Assembly (NCBI RefSeq): GCF_030580955.1
Contig: NZ_JAUQON010000001.1
Location: 372,001-436,000 of the forward strand
Reading direction: 5' to 3'
DNA length: 64,000 bases
From: Hymenobacter convexus
Lineage (GTDB): Bacteria; Bacteroidota; Bacteroidia; Cytophagales; Hymenobacteraceae
The notes under the pieces are model-generated. The model did not search any database and was not told the DNA's origin. It saw only the letters and a list, made by a program, of their open reading frames with translations. Shown one piece after another: positions 8,508 through 18,500 of this stretch. Within the stretch, counting starts at the first letter, position 1. Each line of letters begins with the position of its first letter. The position numbers and the translations under genes are program-made.

Positions 8508-9383
8508 ATGGACCCCGCCATCCTGCTCCCCGCCGCCAGCTACGAATTCGCCACCATCCAAAAAGTGAGCGGCAGCGGCCCGCCCATCACCGCCTCCGAC
8601 CAGCTTGCTGCCGAGGAACCCCTAGAAATCCGCGTCGGCTATGAGTTGGCCGGCCAGCGCCAGCACCGCACCCTTTCCGTGACCATGCGCACGCCCGGCC
8701 ACGACGAAGAACTGGCCGCCGGCTTCCTGCTCACCGAAGGCCTCATTCAGTCCCAAACCGACTTGTTGGGCATCATTCCCTGCCCCGACGTGCAGAAGGC
8801 CGAAGAAGCCGGCAACGTCGTGCGGGCTGAGCTGGCGGCGCACGTGCAAGTCGATTTCGCAGCTATGGAGCGGCATTTTTACACCAGCTCCAGCTGCGGC
8901 GTGTGCGGCAAAACCAGCATCGACGCCGTGCGCACCGCCTCCTGCCCGGTGCTGCCCACGGCCGGCCCGCACCTCCGCGCCGCCGTGGTGCATCAGTTGC
9001 CCGAGAAGCTGCGCGCTGCCCAAGCCGGCTTTGAGCAAACCGGCGGCCAGCATGCCTCGGCCCTGTTCTCGCCGGAAGGAGAGCTGCTGCTGCTGCGCGA
9101 AGATGTGGGCCGCCACAATGCGCTGGACAAGGTGATTGGCGCGGCGCTGCTGGCCGGGTGGCTGCCACTGCACCAGCATATTCTGCTGGTGAGCGGCCGC
9201 GTTAGCTTCGAACTGGTGCAGAAAGCCGCCGCGGCCGGCATTGGGGTGCTGGCGGCCGTGGGCGCCCCCAGCAGCCTGGCCATTCAAGCGGCCGAGAGTT
9301 TTGGCATGACGGTGCTGGGATTCGTGCGCAACGAGCGGTTCAACATCTACAGCCACGGCTGGCGGCTGGCAGAAGCAGGGTAA
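8508..9383 (+). CDS. fdhD: Formate dehydrogenase accessory sulfurtransferase FdhD
   Basis: 291 residues. The redox-active Cys pair is visible in SSSCGVCGKTSID near residue 130, and the C-terminal GRVSFELVQKAA and GFVRNERFNIYS blocks are typical of FdhD. The protein passes sulfur from a cysteine desulfurase to the molybdenum cofactor and is needed for active formate dehydrogenase. An earlier in-frame ATG at 8481 lies inside the palindromic repeat and would add nine residues of repeat-derived sequence; the ATG at 8508 is preferred. The oxidoreductase it should serve is two genes downstream on the same strand. Confidence 0.93.
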   Translation: MDPAILLPAASYEFATIQKVSGSGPPITASDQLAAEEPLEIRVGYELAGQRQHRTLSVTMRTPGHDEELAAGFLLTEGLIQSQTDLLGIIPCPDVQKAEEAGNVVRAELAAHVQVDFAAMERHFYTSSSCGVCGKTSIDAVRTASCPVLPTAGPHLRAAVVHQLPEKLRAAQAGFEQTGGQHASALFSPEGELLLLREDVGRHNALDKVIGAALLAGWLPLHQHILLVSGRVSFELVQKAAAAGIGVLAAVGAPSSLAIQAAESFGMTVLGFVRNERFNIYSHGWRLAEAG

Positions 9384-9476
9384 GCGCGGAAATCTTGCTC
9401 AATAGCCATAATCGTGGCAACGGGCTGCTACCCCTTACGTTTAACTTTCATCCCGCCCAACTCACCGCTCCCGCCC

Positions 9477-9824
9477 ATGAAACTCCGCATCGAAGACGAC
9501 ACCCTGCGCCTGCGCCTCTCCCAAAACGAGCTGGATGAATTTGCCTCTACCGGCCGCGTGGAAGGCGCCGTGCACTTCGGCCTCAACCCCGAGCAGCGCC
9601 TGACCTACGCCCTGGAGCGCAGCTCCGAACGCCCCCAAACCATGCCCAACGACGAGCCCGTGCAGGTGCACTACGAACCTGGTGCGCTCACCGTGCTGGT
9701 GCCCTTCCCGCTGGCCAAGGAGTGGGTCGAAACCGACCAGACCGGCTTTTCCCACAGCCTGCCGCTGGCTGAAAACCAGCACCTCCGCATTTTGGTTGAG
9801 AAGGACCTGGACTGCCGCCACTAG
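9477..9824 (+). CDS. Small conserved protein, DUF7009-like
   Basis: A 115-residue soluble protein without signal peptide or membrane segment, beginning MKLRIEDDTLRLRLSQNEL. It looks like the small DUF7009-type proteins found beside fdhD and molybdopterin oxidoreductases in Bacteroidota; this is recognised from memory and not proven. It lies between fdhD and the oxidoreductase, 93 bases after one and 48 before the other, all on one strand, so a role in making or regulating the molybdoenzyme is a reasonable inference. It ends with a Cys-Arg-His tail. The ATG at 9477 follows a non-coding lead-in; an earlier alternative start is unlikely. Confidence 0.72.
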   Translation: MKLRIEDDTLRLRLSQNELDEFASTGRVEGAVHFGLNPEQRLTYALERSSERPQTMPNDEPVQVHYEPGALTVLVPFPLAKEWVETDQTGFSHSLPLAENQHLRILVEKDLDCRH

Positions 9825-9872
9825 CGCATCCGTCACTCGCCGAATTTATAAAAACCCCACCTTTCTGTTCCG

Positions 9873-12437
9873 ATGAGCTCCATGGAAGACTCCCCCAAAA
9901 CTGACCCCAGCAAAGCGGGCAAAACTCACCAGCAAGGTGCTGAAGCAAACGCCCCCAAGAGTGGCGAACGGCCCGACCAGGGCAAAGCGCCCGCCCCCGA
10001 CCACTACCGCACCGAGCCGCAGGACACCCACATCCACGCCCACATTCCGGCGCCCGACGTGGCCAATGCCAAGTACGAGCACCCCATTCTGGCCCAGCCG
10101 CCTGAAGCTCTCACCGGCCTCAAGCTGGAGGGCCGCGAGAAGGTGGCGGCGGGCGTCACGGCTGTCATCAAATCCATGCAGTTCAGCTGGACGGAAGGCG
10201 GCGTGGGGCGCGGCACCAAAGCCCTGCTCGGCCTGAACCAGAAGGACGGCTTCGACTGCTCCAGCTGCGCCTGGCCCGACCCCGACGAGCACCGCTCGGT
10301 GGCCGAATTCTGCGAGAACGGCGCCAAGGCCACCGCATCAGACGCCGACGACAAGGCCGCCGGCCCCGAGTTCTTCGCCAAACACAGCCTGGCCGAGCTC
10401 TCGCGCATGACCGACCGCGACCAGAACAACGCCGGCCGCCTCACGCACCCCATGGTGAAGCGCCCCGGCGACAACCACTACTCGCCCATTGCCTGGCCCG
10501 ATGCGTTCGACATCATCGCCAGGGAGCTGAACGCGCTGGATTCGCCCAATGAGGCCGTGTTCTACACCTCGGGCAAAGTGCCGAATGAGCCGGCTTTCCT
10601 GTTCCAGCTTTTCGCCCGCGAGTTTGGCACCAACAACCTGCCCGACTGCTCCAATATGTGCCATGAGAGCAGCGGCTCGGCCCTGAGCCCCACGCTGGGC
10701 CTGGGCAAAGGCTCCGTGACGCTCAACGACTTGCACGAGGCCGAGGTCATCCTCATCATCGGCCAGAACCCGGGTACCAACCACCCGCGCATGCTCACGG
10801 CCCTGCAAAAGGCCAAGCGCAATGGCGCCAAAATCATCGCCGTGAACCCGCTGATTGAAGCCGGCCTCGTCGCCTTCAAAAACCCGCAGGATTTTATGAA
10901 CCCGCTCCGCGCCCTCGGCGCGCTGATGGGCGACGGCACCCCGCTTACCGACGTATTCCTGCAGGTGAAGGTGGACGGCGACATGGCCCTGCTGCGCGGC
11001 ATCATGAAGCACCTCTTCGAGGCCGAGGACATGAACCCCGGCCAAGTGGTCGACAGGAAATTTGTAGATGAATTCACCGTCGGCTTTGCCGAGTTCGAGC
11101 AGAACATCCGCAACACCAGCTGGGAGGAAATCGAGGAAATCAGTGGCATTAGCCGCGCCCAACTGCTCGAAGCCGCCAACCTCATTGCCCACAAGCAGAA
11201 AATCATCACCTGCTGGGCCATGGGCGTCACGCAGCAGCGCCAGGGCGTGCAGACGATTCAGGAAATCGTGAACCTGCAACTCATGAAGGGCGCCATCGGC
11301 AAGCCGGGCGCAGGCACTTGCCCGGTGCGCGGCCACTCCAACGTGCAGGGCGACCGCACGATGGGCATCTGGGAGCGCATGCCGAAGACGTTTCTGGACG
11401 CGCTGCAGAAGGAGTTCGGTTTCACGCCGCCCACCAAAGACGGGTTCGATGTGGTGGAAGCCATCAAGGCCATGCACCTGGGCCACACCAAGGTGTACTT
11501 CGGCCTCGGCGGCAACCTGCTCGCCGCCGGCCCCGACACCGAGCTCATCGCCGAAGCCATGCGCAAGCAGAAGCTGACGGTGTTTGTGGGCACCAAGCTC
11601 AACCGCGGCCATCTCACCACCGGCGAAACCAGCCTGCTGCTGCCCTGTTTCGCCCACGTCGATATCGACATGCAGAAGTCGGGTCACCAAATGACTTCGT
11701 GCGAAAACTCGATGGGCGTGGTGAGCCAGAATAAGGGCATTCTGGTGCCGCTGGCCGGCGACCAGCTTAGCGAAGTCGCCATTATCTGCGGCATGGCCAT
11801 TGCCACGCTCGGCGACAAAACCAAGACCGACTGGGTGGCGATGACGGAGAATTACGACGTCATCCGCGACCACATTTCGCGCGTTATTCCGGGCTTCGAG
11901 AAGTTCAACGAGAAGCTCCGCAAGCCGGGCGGCTTCTACCTGCCCAACGGCCCCCGCGAGCGCAAGTTCACCACGCCCGACGGCAAGGCCCACTTCACCA
12001 AAACCACGCTGGAAAAGTACGAAGTAGCCCCCGACCAGCTGATTCTGATGACCGTGCGCTCGCACGACCAGTTCAACACCACCATTTACGAATACAACGA
12101 CCGGTACCGCGGCATCCACGGCGAGCGCCGCGTGCTGTTCATGAACCCGGCCGACATGGCCGACCGTGGCCTCAAAGCCAAAGACCTCATCGACATCACC
12201 AGTCACTACAAGGGCGAGGAGCGTCGGGTGGAGAAGTTCGTGGCCGTGCCCTATGATATTCCGAAAGGCAACGTCTGCGCCTATTTTCCCGAAGCCAACC
12301 CGCTGGTGCCTATCAGTTCCGTGGCGAAAGTGAGCAACACGCCCACCTCGAAATACGTGGTGGTAACCGTGGTGCCCACCGCCGTGAACAACGACATTCG
12401 CATCAAGGAGCGGGAAAAGATGATGGCGCAGGCGTAA
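9873..12437 (+). CDS. FdhF/YdeP-family molybdopterin oxidoreductase
   Basis: 854 residues, about 90 more than E. coli YdeP because of a charged, low-complexity N-terminal extension (residues 1-60). The YdeP signature FDCSSCAWPDP lies near residue 128 with EFCENGAKA after it. The cofactor region holds DCSNMCHESSG near residue 260 and GQNPGTNHPRM. The C-terminal molydop-binding domain ends in VPISSVAKVSNTPTSKYVVV. The family is related to formate dehydrogenase; some members act in acid resistance, and the true substrate is often untested. No signal peptide is seen, so it is probably cytoplasmic. Neighbouring fdhD and the molybdate permease support a Mo-containing enzyme. Confidence 0.9.
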   Translation: MSSMEDSPKTDPSKAGKTHQQGAEANAPKSGERPDQGKAPAPDHYRTEPQDTHIHAHIPAPDVANAKYEHPILAQPPEALTGLKLEGREKVAAGVTAVIKSMQFSWTEGGVGRGTKALLGLNQKDGFDCSSCAWPDPDEHRSVAEFCENGAKATASDADDKAAGPEFFAKHSLAELSRMTDRDQNNAGRLTHPMVKRPGDNHYSPIAWPDAFDIIARELNALDSPNEAVFYTSGKVPNEPAFLFQLFAREFGTNNLPDCSNMCHESSGSALSPTLGLGKGSVTLNDLHEAEVILIIGQNPGTNHPRMLTALQKAKRNGAKIIAVNPLIEAGLVAFKNPQDFMNPLRALGALMGDGTPLTDVFLQVKVDGDMALLRGIMKHLFEAEDMNPGQVVDRKFVDEFTVGFAEFEQNIRNTSWEEIEEISGISRAQLLEAANLIAHKQKIITCWAMGVTQQRQGVQTIQEIVNLQLMKGAIGKPGAGTCPVRGHSNVQGDRTMGIWERMPKTFLDALQKEFGFTPPTKDGFDVVEAIKAMHLGHTKVYFGLGGNLLAAGPDTELIAEAMRKQKLTVFVGTKLNRGHLTTGETSLLLPCFAHVDIDMQKSGHQMTSCENSMGVVSQNKGILVPLAGDQLSEVAIICGMAIATLGDKTKTDWVAMTENYDVIRDHISRVIPGFEKFNEKLRKPGGFYLPNGPRERKFTTPDGKAHFTKTTLEKYEVAPDQLILMTVRSHDQFNTTIYEYNDRYRGIHGERRVLFMNPADMADRGLKAKDLIDITSHYKGEERRVEKFVAVPYDIPKGNVCAYFPEANPLVPISSVAKVSNTPTSKYVVVTVVPTAVNNDIRIKEREKMMAQA

Positions 12438-12527
12438 GGGCAAATCCTGCCATTGCGAGCGAAGCGCGTCAAACGACGTTCAGCATAGTTAATCCGTCTT
12501 CATCATCGCGACCAATCAATAAGAAGT

Positions 12528-12563
12528 AAAAAGCCCCGGCACTGTACAGTGCCGGGGCTTTTT
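12528..12563. terminator. Bidirectional intrinsic terminator
   Basis: A perfect palindrome: AAAAAGCCCCGGCACTGT and its complement, with A- and T-runs on both sides. It lies between the ends of the oxidoreductase gene (+) and the metallopeptidase gene (-) and can serve both. Confidence 0.92.
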
Positions 12564-12579
12564 GCGGAAAGAATGCCGC

Positions 12580-15500
12580 TTATTCGCGCACCAGTTTCAC
12601 CGACTGCTGCTGGCTGCCCTGCCGCACCCGCAGCAGGTACACGCCCGTGGGGAGGCCGCGCGCAGCATCGAGCGGCAGGGAGGACGTGCCGACGGGCAGG
12701 TTGACTTCCATCTGGCCCAACTGGCGGCCCAGGGCATCGAACAGCAGCACAGTGGCCGGCCCGGCTGTGCCGGTGCGAATGGTCAGGCTCACTGCATCGT
12801 GCGAGGGGTTGGGCACGGCCTGCACCGCAAAACCCGCCATGGCCGGCACCTGGAGGTTGCGCACGGGCGAGAAGGTTGCGGTGCCGTCCTGGTCTACCTG
12901 GCGCAGGCGATAGTACACCTGTTCGGCGGCGTAGCGGGCCAGGTTTTTGTCCACAAAGCGGTAGTCCTGGCGTTGGGCACTGGTGCCGTGGCCGGCCACC
13001 CGGCCCAGCGGCTGGAAAACCTGACCATCGAGGCTGCTTTCCACGGCGAAGTAGTCGTTGTTTTTTTCCGAAGCCGTGGCCCAGCGCAGGAGGCCATCGG
13101 CTTCCTGTCGCTCGGCGGTGAACTCGGTCAGCTCCACCGGCAGCGGAGCGGCCGAGTTGCCCAGCGTCCAGACCGAGAAGTCGGCGATGCCAGTTTTGCT
13201 TACGGTATTGCCAGCGGCCGTGGTGCCGCGCTGCAAAATCCACGGCGTGGTGCCGCTGGTGGATTTAAACAGGGCCAGGTTGGCCACCGGAATGCCATTA
13301 AGCTCGTGGGCGAAGTAGCTGAAGGCCAGTGTCACATTAAGCCCTGAGTTGGTGGTGGGCCGAATGTCGAAAGACCGCAGGATGCTCTTGCTGGTGCCCG
13401 CGCCCGTTAGCACCGCGCCGGTGGTGCGCAGCACCAGCGTGCTGCCGGGGGCCACGGAGCCGGTGGCCGGCTGCAGCGTGAGGCCCAGGCCGCCAAAGTT
13501 TTCGGCGGTGCCAGCGGCCAGCGGGCGGGTGGCCGCCACGGTGCCGGCCACGTAGCTGGCATCGGTTTCGGCCAGGGTGGCCGTGCTGCCCAAAACCACT
13601 TTATAACTTGTCGTGGTTTGTAGCATGCCGCTGGTCATGGTGAGCGACGTGCCAATGGCCAGGTCGCGGGTCAACGTCACAATGCCGCTGGCCTTGTTCA
13701 CTTGCAGCTGGGCGATGCTGGTGATGCTGCCCAGCGTTTGGGCCGAAGTGCCGTTGAGGACCAGGTTGCCGTTGAAGGTGGTCGTGCTGCTGTTGTTGGC
13801 GAAGTTGCCGTTCACCTGCAGGGTGGCGAGGTGGGACAGCGTAAGCGTGGCGCCATTGTCGATGGTCAGGCTGGCCACGGTGGCGGTGGTGCCGTTGGGC
13901 AGGGCAGGATAATTATTTTTCCCCGTCGGCAGCACCGCGCCGACGGTGGCGCTGGGGGCCAAGCCGTAGTCCCAGTTGCGGCAGTCGGTCCAGTCGGTGC
14001 CGATGCTGCCGTTCCAGGTAGCGCTGGCTTGCACCGGCGGGCTGATGGTGGCCGTGGCCACCGCCGTAGCGCTGCCCGTGCCCGCCGTGGCCGTGAGCAG
14101 TACTAGGTTGTCGCCGGTTTCGGTGCAAGCGTAGCTCAGCTGCGACAGCGGCGCGCCGTACACGGCCTGCACCACCAGCTGCTTCACAACGCCCTGGCAA
14201 GGGTCGGGAGCAAAGTTGGTATTATTGGCCACGATGCTGCCGGAATTCTTATTCAGCAAAATCGACTCCATCACCGACTGGCTGACGGGCGCGTGGCAGC
14301 TGCTGGCGGTGTAGGTGCCGTTGGCGTTGCGGGTGGGCGTGCCGTAGCTGGCAAACGTGACGGCCGTGAACACCTGTCCCGTCGGCGCCGTCAGGGTCAG
14401 GGTGCCGCCTTCCGTCACCACGGCGGTCATAATTTTCTGGGCCCCCACCGTCAGCGGCGTGCACGGGCTGCTGCTGCCGTTGTTGAGTTGCGCGGCCGTG
14501 ATGCTGGCCGTGCCGCCGATGGCCAGCGTGGCGCTCGCGTTCTGTGCCACCGCCGTCACAGCGCAACGGGTAGTCACGGCAATAGTATTCGACGGATTGC
14601 CCTGGCCCTGGGGCAAGAGGCTGGTTTTTTCGGCCCGCACCCGGTAGTAATAGGCCGTGTTGGCGCTGAGGCCGGTGAGCGTCCGGCTCAGCGTGCCGCC
14701 CGCCACGGAGAAGGGCGAACCGCTAATGGGCGCCGTGAAGGTGCTGTTGGTGGCCACATCGAGCAGATAGCTGTTAGCCGTGCCCACGGCCGGCGCCGTC
14801 CAGTTGGCCACGAAACTCGTGGTGCCCAGGCCCGTGGCGGCTGTGGCCGTGGGCGTCACCATCGCATAGCTTTCCACCCAGTTCGAGGCCGTGCCCGCAA
14901 GGCTGGCGTTGGTTACGGTGCCGGCGTAGGCGCTGGCCGTTTGGTCGAAGAGGATGTTCTGGCCGGTGTTGGTGCCGCCGGGCGTGCCCTGGTCGAAGTT
15001 GAAATAGGCTGTCAAGCTGGCCGGTACGGCGCTGGCCGTGCTTTGCATGTCGGCCCGGATATTGGCTTGCGTGAGCACCGCACTGTAGACGCGCAGCTCG
15101 TCGAGACGGCCACTGAAGTAGCCGCCCGCCCCGCTTTGGATGGCGCCCAGCCGCAGCGTCGGCGAGTTACGCGTCCCCGTGCCCGCGCCCGTGCCCGAGG
15201 CATCGAGTACGCCGTCGACGTACAGCTGCAGGGTAGCGCCCTGGCGCGTGGCGGCCAGATGGTGCCAGCGCCCGTCGTTGATGTTGACGCTGGAAATGAT
15301 GGTGTAATCGGCGCTGCCGGCATTGCCCAGGCCAAAGGCGGCTTTGCTGCCCAGCAGCGTCAGGCCCAGGTCGTTGGTGGCGCCGCCCACCTCGCCATCC
15401 ACCAGGCCCGCGCCCTGCCACCACTGGGTGCCGGTGCCGCCGGTCTGGGTGGTGTTTACCCACGTTTCGATGGTGAAGTCGTTGCTCACCAGCAGCGGCA

Positions 15501-18500
15501 GGCTCACGTAGTCGTCGGTGCCGTCGAAGGCCAGGGCGTTGCCCGGCGGCGTGGCCGCCACCACGGCCAGCGCGGTGGAGCTGGCCGTGCCCAGCGGGGT
15601 GGTGATGGTGGTGGTGCCGCTGGCAGCCGCCGTGAGCGGTACCCGGAACGTGGCCGAAGTCGAAGAATTGCTGAGGATGGCCGCGGCGGGCACGGCCACG
15701 CCGTTCACCGTCAGGCCCGAGATGTTGAACAGGTTGGTGCCCGTCACGGTCACGGCCTGGCCGGCGGTGCCGGGGTTGGGGCTGAAGCTGGCGATGGCGG
15801 GCGGCGCGGGCGCCAGCAGGAAGGTGGGCTGGTTGTAGCTGTCGGCCACGGCGTTGCTGCCGTCCAGCAGCTTCACCTGCTGCGGGCCGCCGCAGCCGCT
15901 CATCACCTTGATGTCGTCGAGGTACCAGCCGGTATAGCCGTAAGTGCTGCCGGCGAACCGTTTGCCCGTCAGCAGCTGAAACCGGATGAGGATGCTTTGC
16001 CCGCTGAACGACGACAGGTCCAGTACCGAACGCTTGTACAGCTCGGCGCTGGGGCCCGAGTCAGCTCCGCCGAAGCAGGCTACTCTGGGGCGCGGCACGT
16101 AGGTGGTGCTGTTGTAGAACACCATGTTGTAGCCGCCCTGCACGAAGTACGCGCCCGCGTCCTGCCAGGTCGCGCCGTTGTCGGTCGAGATGCCCACCAG
16201 CCCGCCATCGAGCGCCCGGTTGGTGTCGTAATACAACAAGTGGTCGTAGTGGTAAAACGAGAGCAGCGTTTCCGGCCCTGGCGTGAAGGCCGCCGAAGTC
16301 AGCGTGTAGTTCTGGTTCAGGGCCAGGCCCGGGGCTTTCCAGGCGGCCGCGCCGGCGTGGGCCTCGGCGGCGGTGGAAGTGGTCCAGCCGCCGCTGCCGC
16401 TCACCACGGCGGCCGTCAGGCCCGTTTGGTTGGCGTCGCGGTCGTCGTTCACGGGCAGGGCCACGGCGCAGCCCTTGCCGCTGGCCGTCTGGGCCCGAAT
16501 GCGGTAGAGGCGCTGCTGCCCGGTCGTAAAGGTCTGGTTGGCAAAGGTGACGGTATTGTTGGCTCCCAGCGTGCCGCCCGAGCTGCTGAGGTACTGCAAA
16601 TCGGCCGGCAGCTGGTCGCTGACGGTGTAGGTGCTCTGCGCCGCCGCGCACTCGCAGGTGGCCGCCAGGGTAATGTCGAACTGGCTGCCCACCACGGGCG
16701 TGGTGTTTTTGCGCAGCGTCACGGCGGGCAGGTCGAAGGCCACCGTCTGGTCGGTGGCGCTGTTGCTCGAGCCCTCGCGGGCGCTGAAGCCCATGCCGCG
16801 CCGGGCAAACGCGTTCCAGATGGCGCAGTGGTAGCGCCCGTTGTAGAGCAGCGAGTCGGCGGCCAGAATGGCGTCGCGGCTGTCCAGGAAGCCGGGCTGG
16901 CAGGGCTGCAATTTCAAGCCATGCATCACGAGCTGCAGGGCCACGGCGTTGCCGCCGGTGCTGGTGCTGGCGTAGAGGTTGGGCTCGATGCGGCTTTGCT
17001 GCTGAATAATGTTCCAGGTCATGTCCCAGAGCGTGGTGCACCAGATTTCGCCGATGTCGTGTGCCTCCGGGCTGGTAGCCATGTTGGCGTAGGTGAGCGG
17101 GTTCACCGTCATGTCGGTGGTGTAGGGGTAACGCCGGATGGTCGACCCCGGCGCGCTCAGGCCCACGGCGTAAGCGCCTTCGCCCCGGCTCTTGGGCCCA
17201 TCCGTGGTTTGGGCCGTCGTCCAGTCGGTGGTCATCATCAGGGCGAAATAGTCGCTCCAGCCTTCGCCGCCCTGTTCGGCGTTGTAGAGGCAGCTGGTGT
17301 TGGTGCCGCCGCCGGTGAGGCGGTTGCTCACGCCGTGGCCAAACTCGTGCGCCACGATGCCGCTGTCGTAGTCGCCGTCGAGCATCGGCGGCGGTACCTG
17401 CAAGGTGGCCCTCACGGTGGTGCCGGCCTGCAGCTGCGCCGTCAGCCGGCCCCCGTCCGTGCTCGATATCATCACGGCCGGAATGGTCAGGCTTGCGTTC
17501 ATCGCATTGTTGGGCGCAGTCATCAAGCCGGCATCCCCCGTACTGACGACGATAACGGCAATCGCCCCGTTGTTCTGGGCATTCACTACCCGGTCCACGT
17601 AGTAGCAGCCGCTGGCGGCGCTTACCACCGCAATTTTCCCGCTCACGCTCACCGACGAAGCGGCGGTGCAGCCGGTGTGCGAACTCGCGTTGGTGGGGCT
17701 GGTGTAGTAAGCCAGCTCCCCCGACACGGGGCCCAGGTTGGCCAGCCGGTTGTTGGGGCCGAAATAGCCTTCCAGCATGTTGTAGCTGCCCGCCACCGCG
17801 GCGGGCGATGCCACCACCAAGCTCTGGTTTACGGGGCCGCCGTAGAGGTACATCTGCATCCGGCCGCTGGTGCCATCGGGCGGGGTGCTGAAATTGGCGT
17901 TGCTGGTGCCGCTGCCGTCCTGGGCCTCGGCCCGCACGAAGTCGCCGCCCGTGCCGCCCCGCCCCAGGTTATCGGTTTGAAAGTTGCCGGCCGCTTCCGT
18001 CAGCCCGTACTGGTACAGCACATCGTGCAGGATGTTGTTCCAATAAAACAGGTTTACCGTGGCTGCCCGCCGGTTTTTGCCCAGCCAGGGCAGCTTGCTG
18101 AAATCGGGCGTATAGTTGAAAACCAGCGCGCCGCCGGTGCCCGTAGTGGCGGCGAAGCGGCCGGGAGCATCGGCGTTCAGGCTGTCGTCGTAGGCCCACA
18201 CGTTGTTGCCGCGCGTGTCGGTGTAGTTGGTGGTGCCATCGAAGTGCCAGCCGTGGGTAGTGGCATTGTTGCCGGTGCCCGCCTTCTGCCAGGGGTTGGT
18301 TTCGGTTTGCACGCTGCCCACGGTCGGGTTTTCGCGCGGGTAGGGCACCACGGTGTAGCTGGCGGGCGTCACGGTCTGGGTGCGTTGCGGGCTGGCGGGG
18401 CGCTGGCGGGGCCGGGCCAAGGGCCGAGCCGGGCGTAGCGGCTGAACGGCCGCTCCGGGCCGGCCGGCCGGGCGGGCCGCGGCCTCGTGCACTGTCCAGT

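Noticed and set aside
10338..12443. A 701-codon minus-strand frame opposite the molybdopterin oxidoreductase
   Set aside because: Composition is that of a shadow frame (Val/Gly/His/Ala-rich) with no recognisable family; the plus-strand gene is certain.
12447..12490. Possible decayed member of the GTC/GAGC palindrome family (CATTGCGAGCGAAGCG followed by CGTCAAACGACGTTCAGCAT)
   Set aside because: It fits the formula on one side only and has no facing arm; too degenerate to call an element.
14293..18438. A 1381-codon plus-strand open frame opposite the metallopeptidase gene
   Set aside because: It is a by-product of high-GC codon bias on the opposite strand: Ala/Gly/Arg/His-rich, with no domain, signal peptide or hydrophobic pattern, and fully covered by a well-supported gene.
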